The notes below the pieces were generated by a model. That model did no database searches and was not told the DNA's origin. It was given only the letters and a program-made list of their open reading frames with translations. A program made the position numbers and the translations under genes. This document shows, piece by piece, positions 35,990 through 47,068 of a DNA stretch of 64,000 bases. The DNA is taken from NCBI GenBank assembly GCA_017311185.1, contig JAESUZ010000350.1, forward strand, positions 124,001 through 188,000. Direction: 5' to 3'. Position 1 is the first letter of the stretch; each line of letters starts with the position of its first letter. This stretch comes from Proteles cristata cristata (Eukaryota; Chordata; Mammalia; Carnivora; Hyaenidae).

Positions 35990-36205
35990 ATCAAAAACAA
36001 ACCATAAATTATGGACTTTGGGTGATTATAGAGTGTCAGTGTAGATCTATCAGTTGTAACAAGTGTACTATTCTGGTGGGGGATGTTGGTAACAGACAAG
36101 GCAAGGCATATGGGGGGATGGGGCTTATGGGAAATCTATGCACCATCTTCTTTTGCTGTTAACATAAAAATGTTTTAAAATGTAAAGTCTTTAAAAACTA
36201 ACAAA
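35990..36205 (+). mobile_element. Old L1 3' UTR end
   Basis: 'tatggactttgggtgattat', 'tcagttgtaacaagtgtac', 'tctggtgggggatgttggta' and 'cttatgggaaatctatgcac' follow the 3' UTR of an ancient L1 in sense orientation. Confidence 0.6.
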
Positions 36206-36639
36206 ACACAACTATCTCCTAATGTGGGTGCCACCTGCATCCTGAACTGGGATCACAAGGGTTGTTTCTTCTTCACTCTGGCATATCTGGAGCCGTGAAG
36301 CACTTAGAAACTACTGACAAATGAATGTGCTGCTATGAAGTGCTACAACTTTGTATTTTAAAATTTCCAGGCAACATTACCTTCTCATGTTTCTGAAAGG
36401 AGAACCAGGCAATACATACCTATCAGCAAGCTACTTTTTGCCTGTTTTAGATAAGTATATTGGTGCTCTCAAAAATAAAACAGCCAAAACAACACAAGTT
36501 GGTTACAGCAAAATCAGAAAATACAAGCAATAAATCCATCCACAAATAGTCATTATTAATCGGATACATACCCTTCTAGATTTTTAGGCATATATATTTT
36601 TTGTTTACAGGTAATAAATCACACGTTCTTTTTAAAAAG

Positions 36640-36826
36640 TTTTTAACGTTTTATTTATTTTTGAGGGGGAGACAAGGGGAGGGGCAGAGGGAGACACAGA
36701 ATCTGAAGCAGGCTCCAGGCTCTGAGCTGTCAGCACAGAGATGATATGGGGCTCAAACCCATAAACTGTGAGATCATAACATGGGCTGAAGTCGGACACT
36801 TAACCAACTGAGCCACCCTGGCGCCC
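36640..36826 (-). mobile_element. CAN SINE at the 3' end of L1-C
   Basis: Minus-strand SINE: 'gaatctgaagcaggctccag', 'gtgagatcataacatggg', 'caactgagccaccctggcgc'. It abuts the antisense 3' end of the next L1. Confidence 0.88.
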
Positions 36827-36827
36827 C

Positions 36828-39800
36828 TTTATTTATTTTTTTCCAGTGTAATTTAACATATAGTCTTAGTGTCTGGTGTATAATATAATGATTCAATATT
36901 TCTATACATTTCTCAGTGCTCATCAAGATAAGTATACTCTTAATCCCCTTTATCTGTTTCAAATTCCCACCAGCTTCCCCTCTGGCAGCCACAAGTTCTC
37001 TGTATTTAAGTGTCCAGGTTTTTCATTTGCTTGTTTTTAATTTGCATTGTTCCTTAAATTCCACAGAGGCAAATCATATGGCATTTGTTTTTCTCTGACT
37101 ACTTAGCATTATGCCCTTCAAGTCCTTCGTGTAGTTGCAAATGACAAGATGGCATTCTTTTTTGTATGGCTGAGTAATATTCTATTGTATATATATGCCA
37201 CATCTTCTTTATATATGCATCTAACAGTGGATGCTTGGGTTGCTTCCATAATTTGGCTGTTGTAAATAATGTTGTAGTAAATGTAGGAACACATATATCT
37301 TTTCAAATGAGCCTTTTCATTTTCTTTGGGTAAATACTGATAGTGGCGTTACTGGGTCACATGGTAATTCTATTTTCAATTCTGGAGGGAACACCATACT
37401 GCTTTCCACAGTGGCTGCACCAATTTGCATTACTACCACCAGTGCGCATGGGTTCCTTTTTCTCCACATCCTCAGCAACACATGTTATCTCTTGCCGTTT
37501 AGATTTTCGGCATTCTGACAGGTATCAAATGATAGCTCATTGTGGTTTTATTTTGCACTTCCCTGACAGTGACCTTGAGCATCTTTTCAGGGTTTTTTTT
37601 GGCCATCTGTATGTCTTCTTTGAAAAATATCTATTCGTGTCTTCTGCCCATTTATAAATTAGATTATTCATTACTTTGGGTGTTGTATCAGTTCTTTATA
37701 TATTTTGGAAATTAACTCCTTATCAGTCATCACATTTGCTTCTCCCATGCAGCACATTGCCTTTTTGACTTATTGATAGTTTCCTTTGCTGTGCGAAAGG
37801 CTTTTATATTAGTGTAGTTCCAATAGTTTATTTTTGCTTTTGTTTCTCTTGCCTGAGCACATAAAAAGATGTTGCTATGGCCAGTATCACAGAAATTACT
37901 GTCTATGTTCTCTTCTAGGATATTTGTAGTTTCATGTCTTCTGTTTAGGTTTTTAATCCCTTGTGAGTTTATTGTTCTGAATGGTGTAAGAAAGTGGTCC
38001 AGTTTCATTCTTTTATTTGTAGTTGTCCAGTTTTCACAGCACTATTTGTTGAAGAGATTGTTTTTTTCCTTATTGTATGTTCTTGCTTCCTTTCTTATAG
38101 ATTAATTGACCCTTTAAGTGTGGGTTTATTTCTGGGCTCTATTCTGCTACATTGGTTTATGTGTCTATTCTTGTGCCAGTAGAATACTGTCTTGATTACT
38201 AAGCTTTGTAGCATATTTTGGCTTTTTTCTTATTTTTTTTTACTTATTTACTTTAGTTATTTAATTATCATACAGTGCAATATTGGTTTCAGAAGTAGAA
38301 TTCAGTGATTCATCACTTACAACACCCAGTGCTCATCACAAGTGTCTTCCTTAATACCCATCATTCATCTAGCCTAATTCCCACCCACCTCCCTTCATTG
38401 ACCCTCAGTTTGTTCTCTGTCATTGAGTTTCTTGTGGTTTAGTTTCTTTTTCTTTTTTTATCACGCTTCCCATATGTTCATCTGTTTTGTTTCTTAAATT
38501 CCACATATGAGTGAAATCATATGGGATTTGTCTTTTTCTGACTGACTTAATTTTCTTAGCACAATACACTTTGGCTCCATCCATGTCATTGCAAATAGCA
38601 AGATCTCATTTTTTGATGGCTGAGTACATTCCATGGTATATATACATATACCACATCTTTATCCATTCATCAGCTGATGGACATTTGGACTCTTGCCATA
38701 CTTTGGCTATTGTTAATAATGCTGCTATAAACACTGGGGTATACATACTCCTTCAAATCTATTTTTGTATCCTTTGGGTAAATACCTAGTAGTGCAATTG
38801 CTGGATCATAGGGTAGTGGGTTTTGTTTTTTGTTTTTTTTTTGAGGAACCTGCATACTGTTTTCCAGAGTGGCTGCTCCCTTTTGCATTCCTATCAGCAG
38901 GGCAAGAGGGTTCCCCTTTCTCTGCATCCTTGCTAACATCTGGTGTTTCCTGACTTACTAATTTTAGCCATTCTGACAGGGGTGAGGTGTTACCTCATTG
39001 TGGTTTTGATTTGTATTTCCCTGATGACGAGTGATGTTGAGCATCTTTTCATATGTCTGTTAGCCATCTGGATGTCTTTTTTGGAAAAGCGTCTATTCAT
39101 GTCTTCTGCCCTTTTCTTTACTGAGTTGTTTGTTTTTTGGGTGTTGAGTTTGATACATTCTTTATAGATTTTCATACTAACCCTTTATCAGATATGTCCT
39201 TTGCAAGTATCTTCACTTGTTCCGTAGGCTGCCTTTTAGTTTTGTTGAATGTTTCCTTCTGAAGTATATTTTGAAATCTCAGATTGTGATACCTCCAGCT
39301 TTGTTGTTCTTTCTCAGGATTCTTTTGGCTCTTCAGGATCTTTTGTGGTTCCATACAAATTTTAGGATTGTTTGCTCTAGTTCTGTGAAAAATGTTGTTG
39401 GTATTTTCATAGGAATTGCATTGAATCTATTGATTACTTTGGGTAGTATGGACATTTTAACAAGATTAATTCTTCCAATCCATGAGCACAGAATATCTTT
39501 CCATTTGTTTGTATTATCAGTTTCTCTTATCAGTGTTTTATAGTTTCAGAGTATAGGTCTTCCATCTCTTTGGTTAAGTTTATTCCTAGATATTTTATTT
39601 TGGGTGCAATTGTAAATGGGACTGTTTTCTAAATTTCTTTCCCTGCTACCTTTTTAGTATATAATATAGTAATTATCAGGTGTTAATTTGTATCCTGCAT
39701 CTTTATTGACTTCATTTATTACTTGCAATAGTGTTTGACTTTTTTTTTGATGGAGTCTCTATGGATTCTATGAATAGTATTATGTCATTTGTTAATAGTG

Positions 39801-41110
39801 ACAGTTTAAATTCTTCCTTACCTAATATGGACATCTCTTACTTGTTTTATTTCCTTGCTTTCTTTTCTTTCTTTTATCTGATTTTTGTGGCTCAGACTTC
39901 CACTATTATGTTGAGTAGAAGTGGTGAGGGGACATGCTGACTTGTTCCTGATCTCATAGGAAATGTCGTCAGTTTTTCACCTATTAAGTATAATGTCAGC
40001 CGTGGGTTTTTCATATATGGTCTTTATTATTTATGTTAAGGTATATTCCCTCTAACCTGACTTTGTTGAGAGTTATTAATATGAACAATGTTGAATTTTG
40101 TTAAATGCTTTTTCTAGATCTATTGAGATAATCAAATGGTTTTTATCCTTCATTTTGGTGAGTCGGTGTATCATACTGATTGATTTGTGAATATTGCACC
40201 ATCCTTGCATCTCTGAAGTACAGACCACTTGATCATGGTGAATGATCCTTTTAATGTATTATTGAATGTGATTTTGTTAATATTTTGTTTAGGACTTTTG
40301 CATCTGTGTTGATCAGTGATATTGGCCTATAGTTTTCTGTATTTATGGTGTCTTTGTCTGATTTTGGTGTCATACTAATGCTGGCCTCATTGAATGAATT
40401 TGGAAGCTTTCCTTCCTCTTCTATTTTTGGAATAATTTGAGAAGAATTGGTATTTACTCTTCTTTAAATGTTTGATAGAATACACCTGTGAATTCATGTT
40501 GGAATGGACTTTTATTTGGGGGAAATTTTTCATTACCTATTCAATTTTATTACTAGTAACAGCCTGTTCAGATTTCTATTTCTTCCCAATTCAGTTTGGG
40601 AAAATTTTATGTTTCTAGGAATTTATTTATTTCTTCTGGGTTGTCCAATTTGTTGGCATGTGATTTTTCATGGTATTTTTTTAAATAATTCTTTGTTTTC
40701 CAGTGGCGTCAGTTTTCCTCTTTTGTTTGATTTTAATTGAGTCCTTTTTTTTTTTAATCTTAATGAGGGTGGCTGAAGTTTTGTTAATTTAGTTGATCTT
40801 TTCAAAGAACCAACTCTTGGTTTTATTGATATATAAACACACACAGGCACAATGTATATACATGTATACGCATATGTATATATACACATACATATATATA
40901 TATTTTAGTCTCTATGTCATTTATTCTCTGATATTTTTTATTTCCTACTTTCTACTCACGTTGGGCTTTTTAAATTCTTTTTCTAGTTTCTTTTAGGTGT
41001 AATGATATATTTTTTATTTGAGCTTCTCTTCTTTCTCAAAGTAGATTTATATCGCTATTCATTTCCCTCTTAGTACTGCTTTTGCTGTGCCCCTAAGATT
41101 TTTTATTTTT
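36828..41110 (-). mobile_element. Large L1 (L1-C), 5' truncated
   Basis: The antisense 3' UTR starts at about 36838 ('gtgtaatttaacatatagtc'), with ORF2 remnants rightwards (37730-38008 minus around 'MKLDHFLTPF', the RT-end region). It is interrupted by another L1 (38221-39262) and resumes at 39263. The L1 match fades near 41110-41200. All frames are broken. Confidence 0.8.
38221..39262 (-). mobile_element. 5'-truncated L1 nested in L1-C
   Basis: A fresh antisense 3' UTR ('catacagtgcaatattggtt', 'acaacacccagtgctcatca') starts after a T-rich tail and ends in ORF2 near 39262. The flanks agcatattttg (38210-38220) and agtatattttg (39263-39273) match with one change, and L1-C sequence is continuous across them. 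Confidence 0.82.
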
Positions 41111-41214
41111 CTTTTATCTTCACTCTTTTTCATTCTTTTTTTTCTTTTTGCTCTCTGATTAGATGGACTGTACTGCTCTGTATTTGAATTCACTGATAGT
41201 TTCTTCCATTTGGG

Positions 41215-41495
41215 TGATGGGGGTCCAAAGGTACACATTTCTAGCTATAAAATAGGTTATGGAGATATACTATACAGCATGGTGACTACAGTTAATTATA
41301 CTGTATTGCATATTTGAAAGTTATTAGGAGAGTAAATCTTAAAAGTCCTCATCACAAGAAAAAAGTCTCTAAGGTGACAGATGTTAACTAGACTTACTGT
41401 GGTGATCATTTTGTAATATATACAATAACAAATTATTAGCTGTAAACTTGAAACTAATACAATGTATGTCAATTATACCTTAATAAAAAAAAGTG
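41215..41495 (+). mobile_element. Old L1-type 3' end
   Basis: 'tacagcatggtgactacagt', 'tatactgtattgcatatttg', 'taaatcttaaaagtcctcat', 'actaatacaatgtatgtcaa' and a final ttaataaaaaaaa form a common mammalian L1-type 3' terminal region with a poly(A)-like end. Subfamily not assigned. Confidence 0.65.
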
Positions 41496-41579
41496 TTTAA
41501 AGAATTAACAGCAAGAAAAGTCATTCTGATGATGGTGCTTCTCTTTCAAGGAACTTTTGTAAACCTAATTTAGGCAGAT

Positions 41580-42290
41580 TCTTGTTTCTCCCAAATAGCA
41601 CCTAGGGACTGGCCTTGCCACTGAAATTCTCATTGTTCTGGCCTTTCTTTTCATTAAATCTGTATCCTTTTATCAACCATTACCTCGATCCACCTCCCCA
41701 TCCCTACACTCTCATGTCTGTCTGTCTGTCTCTTCCTACATTTATTCAACAGCTACCAGAATTGCAGAGAAATTGGGAAAGAAGCAAGGATATTAATCAT
41801 CATTGCTGCTTCTCTCTTGCTTTCTTCTTACTATTTCTAGTAAATATGTGCATGTATACACACACACACTGGAGGCTGGCTTAGAGGTCTCACTGGGGTA
41901 ACTCAAATCTGTTGCTTCAGTTTCTGTCACCTCTTGTCATGATTTGTGATGTGTGATTTACTTTTCTTGTCTGAAATTCCTTTCAGGAAAGAGCATGATT
42001 TCCTTCCATGTTGTCTGATTTTATTTTTTGTGTATTTTTCCCCCTTTGACAGACATAACAATGCTCCAGTGCCCACTTTGGTGTCCTCTGACCACAATAT
42101 CAACAATAGGTGAGTTGATTTTTGGTCATCTGGTGGGAAAACCACTTGGAAGTATTAGCAGCAATAAGGCTTGTTCATGATAGCTTGTCAGCTTCTGTAT
42201 GTAACTTTTTCTGCTTTGGATCTAGATAGAAAAAGAAGGAACAGATCAAAGAGGGAGAACATTTACTATGAGTCTGTTTGTGAGCCTTAG
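41580..42290 (+). repeat. Second copy of the amplified gene unit
   Basis: Homologous to 23870-24480. It carries the 57-nt exon and then an intron tract 'cttctgtatgtaactttttc' + 'tttggatctagatagaaa' that recurs near 43075, 50930, 51910, 52690, 59590, 60790, 61975 and 62970. That shared tract shows the later units are relatives of this one. Confidence 0.7.
42053..42109 (+). CDS. Candidate exon 2 (57 nt)
   Basis: The acceptor is 'ttcccccctttgac-ag' (pyrimidine rich) and the donor AATAG/gtgagt. The exon is phase 2 at both ends, so it can be included or skipped without changing frame. Reading: HNNAPVPTLVSSDHNINN plus a split codon. It is paralogous to the 39-nt exon at 24323, mainly through the SSD.N core. 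The other two frames are less useful, since only this one matches the phase of the later exons. Function unknown. Confidence 0.5.
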
Positions 42291-42469
42291 GGATTACCCA
42301 GTCAAAACACTTGGGAAACTATTACAGTGTCTGTATATGACATTCTACTTGTGAGGGCCAAGGGATGAGAGAATACTACTTGGAAGCAAAAAGAAAAAAG
42401 CAGTAGACAGAGAGCAGAGGAGACCTCGGCAGAAAATAAAGGAGCTAATAGACTTAAGGTCTTTCCATC

Positions 42470-42620
42470 ACCCTTCAGAGTTCTGCCACCTGTGAGGTTA
42501 GTTGTCCTAAACCCAAACTCACCATCATATTGGATGGAGCCCTTGCCCTAGGCCTGAAGTTACTTGACCATATTTGAGGAGCAGGAAAAACTCCATGAAG
42601 CATGAAAATATAGTTGAATT
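42470..42620 (+). repeat. Conserved intron block of the unit
   Basis: A block with 'gttctgccacctgtgaggtt', 'accatcatattggatggagc' and 'ctaggcctgaagttacttga' recurs near 43770, 51180, 52950, 61015, 62185 and 63200. It marks the unit even where no exon is seen. Part of it is also copied into L1-D (44756-44807). Confidence 0.75.
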
Positions 42621-42912
42621 TGAAATAAATGCAAGCACAAAAGGCACATAAACACTGGGGTTAGGTTCATTAAAGAAATGTTTTAAAATCCTGATCTATG
42701 AATGATTCTTGTACAAGCCTAAGAATTTCATTTCTACCATATAAAGCTGCATTTCCGGGGGAACATGAAATACTTCTTTCCAGATAACCCAGTTACACAA
42801 GAATGTTTCATGGTTCAACCCCATTATCAGTTGTAGATAAATTGTAGCTAACCTGAGTGGAAAAAAAGTAAGGTGTCACATGATATTTGATCAGATACAT
42901 TTTATCCTTTAG

Positions 42913-42966
42913 TTCTGACTGGAATGAATTGACATCAGTAACTGATATGGAGGTCATCAGTAAAAG
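42913..42966 (+). pseudogene. Unit exon with lost donor (54 nt)
   Basis: After 'cattttatccttt-ag' comes a 54-nt block homologous to the good exons, reading SDWNELTSVTDMEVISK in the shared phase-2 frame, the only stop-free one. At the position where the others have gtgag this copy has AAAAG/atgac, so there is no GT donor. Reading on gives Lys-Arg then an immediate TGA. It is therefore a dead exon, or at most a terminal exon of a truncated isoform. The tyrosine of its relatives is also missing. Confidence 0.5.
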
Positions 42967-43194
42967 ATGACATATGTAGATATAGATATATAGATATATA
43001 TGTGTAAAAATACAAGATATTCAATGCAGAGTTTCTTGGACACTCTGTCTAAAGTGTTGACAATATCAACTTCTGTATGTGACATTTCTTATCTAGTTGG
43101 ATAGAAGAGGAACAGGTCCTCCTGTCTTGAGTTACCAGCAGCCAAAACTCTTAGAAAGCTGTCCGATTGCTGTGTATGAGATTCTACTAGATTG

Positions 43195-43640
43195 GGCTGT
43201 ATTCATTTGCTAAGGATGCTGTAATAAAATACCATAAAACTGAATAGTTTAAACAACAGAAATTTATTGTCTCAGTCTTAAAGGCTACAAGTTGATATCA
43301 GGATGTCAGTAGGGGTGTTTCCTTCTGAGAGCTGTGAGAAAGAATCTATTCCATACCTCTCTCCTAGCTTCTGGTGACTGCTGTCAATCTTTGCTGTTCT
43401 GTGGTATGTAGAACCATTGCTCCATTTTCTACCTTAATCTCTACATGGGTGAAGTATGTGTGTCTGTGTCTAAATTTCTCCTTTGTATAAGGACACCAGT
43501 CAGACTGGATTAGGAGCCCCTTTAAACCAGTATGACTATATTGTAATGACCTCTGCAGCCACCCTATTTCCAACAAAGTCACAGCCTGAGTTACAGGAGA
43601 TAGAATTTCAACATTTCAATTTAGATGGGACGATATATAA
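43195..43640 (-). repeat. Ancient interspersed repeat, family not assigned
   Basis: 'catttgctaaggatgctgta', 'taaacaacagaaatttattg', 'tagcttctggtgactgctgt' and 'taaggacaccagtcagactg' belong to a very common old mammalian repeat that I recognise but cannot name with certainty. It lies in the intron of a unit copy and carries the incidental frames 43364-43582 and 43483-43755. Confidence 0.6.
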
Positions 43641-44086
43641 CTTATACTATGTGATAAGTGAGGAGAGACTCCTATTTGGAGCAAAGAAAATGATGGAAGT
43701 GGACTGGAAACAGAAGAGGTTATCAGCAGGAAAGAATGGAGCTAATAGACACTAGATTTGCCTCATACTCTCCACAGCTATGACATTCTATGCAGTGACC
43801 TTCAAACTCAAATTCACTATTATAGTGGATATAGCCACTGCCTCAGACCTGCAGTGCTTGACTCAGTCTGAGAAGCAGGAGAGATGACCATGATGGGTGA
43901 AAGTAAGGAGGTGAAGGAAGGAGGAATTTAGATGGAGTAAGAAGGATGTTAATATACTGAAGTTAAAGTGAAATAAATGCCACCACAAAAGGCTGTTAGG
44001 TATTGGGATTAGGGAAAAGTAAAGAACATTACCTGAACCTTGATGCTTACTATTTTCAGTATTAAGATATTAATTACCACCATATA
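43641..44086 (+). repeat. Unit intron copy, no exon before L1-D
   Basis: Contains the conserved intron block near 43770-43880 and the pre-exon block 'taccaccatataaagtctca' at its end. In other copies that block stands about 120-150 bp upstream of an exon. Here L1-D separates it from the exon at 50645. Confidence 0.65.
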
Positions 44087-44462
44087 AAGTCTCATGTCTT
44101 CTTTTAAAAATTCATTTCCAGTATGATTAACATACAGTGATATATTAGTTTCAGGTGTACAATATAGTGAGTCAACAACTCTATACATTATTCAGTGCTC
44201 ATCATGATGAGTGTACTCTTAATCCCCTTCACCCCCCACCCACCTCCCCTCTGGCCTAGTTAGAAGTCTGGTTTAGGGGTCTGGTTTTTTATCTCATTTT
44301 TCTTTGCTGGTTTGGTTTTTTTTTCTTAAAATTTTAATATTATTTTTGAAATGATATGATATTTGTCTTTCTTTGACTTACTTTGCTTATGATTATACCA
44401 TCTAGATCTGTCCATGTTGCAAATGGCAAGATTTCGTTATTTTCTATAGCTGAGTAATATTC

Positions 44463-44465
<3 letters not shown>

Positions 44466-44508
<43 letters not shown>
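44466..44508 (+). repeat. (TG)n microsatellite
   Basis: About 21 TG units in the ORF2-end region of L1-D. Confidence 0.95.
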
Positions 44509-44512
<4 letters not shown>

Positions 44513-44755
44513 ATACCACATCTTTATCCATTCAGCTACCAATGGACATCTGGTTTCAGCCATTCTGAGAAGTGTGAGGTGGCATCTCATTGTGGTTTTG
44601 ATTTGCATTTCCCTAATGACAAGTGATGTTGAGCATCTTTTCACATGTCTGTTGGTCATTTGAATATCTTCTTTGGAGAAATCTTTGTTCATGTCTCCTG
44701 CCCATATTTTAATTGGATTATTTGGTTTTCCATGTTGAGATGTATAAATTCCTTA

Positions 44756-44807
44756 CATATTGGATGGAGCCCCTACCCTAGGCCTGAAGTTGCTTGACCA
44801 TATTTGA
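44756..44807 (+). repeat. 52-bp piece of unit intron inside L1-D
   Basis: These 52 bp match 42526-42577 with three mismatches by eye (both begin catattggatggagccc). The flanks are ordinary antisense L1 sequence, which other L1 copies here continue as 'tattttggatattaaccc'. The short shared word 'atattggat' sits at the left junction. It looks like templated patch DNA copied from the unit intron 2.2 kb away. Confidence 0.8.
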
Positions 44808-45693
44808 TTCTAACCTTTTATTGGATATGTCACTTGCAAATATCTTCTCCCATTCAATAGGTTGTCTTTTAATTTTGTTGACTGTTTTCTTTGCTGTGTA
44901 GAAGCTTTTTATTTTGGTGTGATCCCAATAGTTTATTTTTCTTTTGTTTTCCTTGCCTCAGGGAAATACCGACAAAGATGTTGCTACAGCTGATAGCAAA
45001 AATTACTTCCTGTGCTCTTTTCTATGATTCTTATGGTTTCAGGTCTAAAGTTAGGTCTTGAATCCATTTTATTTTTGTGTATGGAATAAGAAAGTTATTT
45101 GGTTTCACTCTTTTGCAGGTAACTGTTAAGTTTTCCAAACACTATTTCCTTAAGAGACCATCTTTCTTCTCATTGAATATTCTTGCCTCCTTGTTGAAAA
45201 TTAATTTGACTATATTATCGTGGGCTTATTTCTGCCCTCTCGATTCTGTTCTACTGACCTATGTATCTGTTTTCATGCCAGTGCCATACTGTTTTGATTA
45301 CTACAGCTTTGTAGTATATCTGGAAATCTGGAATTGTGATACCTTTAGTTTTTTTTTTTTTTTCAAGATTGCTTTGGCTATTCAGATATTTTGTTATTCT
45401 ATATAAATTTTGGGATTCTTTGTTCTAATTCTGTGAAAAATATCAGTAATTTCATGGGGAGTGCATTAATCTATGAGTTGCTTTGGGTAGAAATTTTAAT
45501 AATATTCTCCCAATCCATGAACATGGAATATTTTTCAGTTTGTTTTTGTCTTCTTCAATTTCTTTCACCAGTGTTTCATAGTTTTCAGAGTAGTATAGGT
45601 CTTCTGTCTCCTTGGTTAAGTTTATTCCCAGGTGTTTTATTTTACTATTTTTGGTGTAGTTGTAAATGGCACTGATTTCTTAATTTCCTTTTT

Positions 45694-45899
45694 TAAATGT
45701 TTTATTTATTTTTGAGAAAGGGAGAGACTGAGTGTGAGCAGGGAAGGGACAGAGAAAGAGGAAAACACAGAATGCAAAGCAGGCTCCAGGCTCTGAGCTG
45801 TCAGCACAGAGCCCGACATGGGGCTCAAACTCACAGACCATGAGGTCATGACCTGAGCCAAAGTTGGTCACTTAACCAACTGAGCTACCCAAGTGCCCC
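45694..45899 (-). mobile_element. CAN SINE in L1-D
   Basis: Minus-strand SINE with 'caggctccaggctctgagct', 'gaggtcatgacctgagcc' and a 'ctgagctacccaagtgcccc' head. The direct repeat tcttaatttccttttt lies at 45678-45693 and 45900-45915. Confidence 0.93.
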
Positions 45900-46189
45900 T
45901 CTTAATTTCCTTTTTGATTATTTTTTTTTTTTGGTTAATCTATTTATTGTTTAGCAGCATGTGATTTAACCTCCATGTATTTGTGTTCTTTCCAGATTTC
46001 TTCTTGTGGTTGATTTGTTAGTTTCATAGTGTTGTGGTCAAAAAGATGCATGGTATGCATTCAGTTTTTTAAAATTTGTTGACACTTGTTTTGTGGCCTA
46101 ATCTGTGTTTGATTCTGGAGAATGTTCTATGTGTTACTGGGAAGAATGTGTATTCTGCCATTTTAGAATGAAATGTTCTGAAAGATCTT

Positions 46190-46349
46190 TATTTATTATT
46201 TTTTTAATAGTTTATTGTCAAGTTGGTTTCCATATGACACCCAGTGCTCATCCCCACAAGCGGTGCTTCTTGAAGAAGAAGAAGGGGGGAAACAGTGGGG
46301 GAGAGGGAGGGAGGCAAACCATGAGAGACTCTTGAAAGCTGAGAATAAA
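46190..46349 (-). mobile_element. Twin-primed young L1 tail in L1-D
   Basis: 46190-46262 is antisense L1 3' end ('gtcaagttggtttccatatg', 'cccagtgctcatccccac'). About 46270-46349 is the same 3' UTR in sense ('aaaccatgagagactcttga'). The direct repeat ctgaaagatctt is identical at 46178-46189 and 46350-46361. About 60 bp between the halves was lost. Confidence 0.85.
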
Positions 46350-46555
46350 CTGAAAGATCTTTTAGATCCATCTGGTCTAAAGTCAATGTTTCCTTGTTAA
46401 TTTTCCGTTTGGATGATCTGTCCTTTGATGTAAATGGGGTGGTGAAGCCCCCTGCTATTATTGTATTATTATCAATTAGTTTGTTATGAACTACTTTATG
46501 TATTTGGGTACTGCCGTGTTGAATGCATACATGTTTACAATTGTTATATCTTCTT

Positions 46556-47068
46556 TTTTTCTTTTTTTTTTTTTTTTACAAATAGTTTATTGTCAAATTA
46601 GTTTCCACATAACACCCAGTGCTCATCCCCACGAGTGCCCTCCTCTATGCCCATCCCCCCTCCCCCCCTACATCCATCAGTTCTCAGTTTTTGTCAGCAT
46701 TCAAGAGTCTCTCATGGTTTGCCTCTCTCCCTTTCCCCCACCATTTCCCACCTTCTTCTCCCCCACAGTCCTCCGTTAAGTTCCTCCTAATCCTCCTATA
46801 CATGCAAACATATGATATTTGTCCTTCTCTGCCTAACTTATTTCACTCAGCATAACACCCTCAAGGTCCATCCATGTCGCTACACACGGCCAGAGGCATA
46901 GGAGCACATGTACCCCAATGTTCAGAGCAGCACTCTCCACAATAGCCAAAACATGGAAAGAGCCTAAATGTCCATCAATGGATCAATGGATCAAGAAGAT
47001 GTGCTTTATCTATACCATGGAATACTACATGGCAATGAGAAACAATGAAATCTGGCTGTGTGTAGCAA
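46556..47068 (-). mobile_element. Second twin-primed young L1 in L1-D
   Basis: After a long T tail, 46574-46892 is antisense L1 3' UTR and ORF2 end. 46893-47068 is sense ORF2 (frame with IAKTWKEPKCPSMDQWIKK). The halves meet at the same L1 point and share about a dozen bases (ctg.gtgtgtagc). The 17-bp repeat aattgttatatcttctt is identical at 46539-46555 and 47069-47085. Confidence 0.9.

Noticed and set aside
43364..43755. Frames of 72 and 90 codons inside a unit intron
   Set aside because: They fall in an ancient interspersed repeat and have no splice support.
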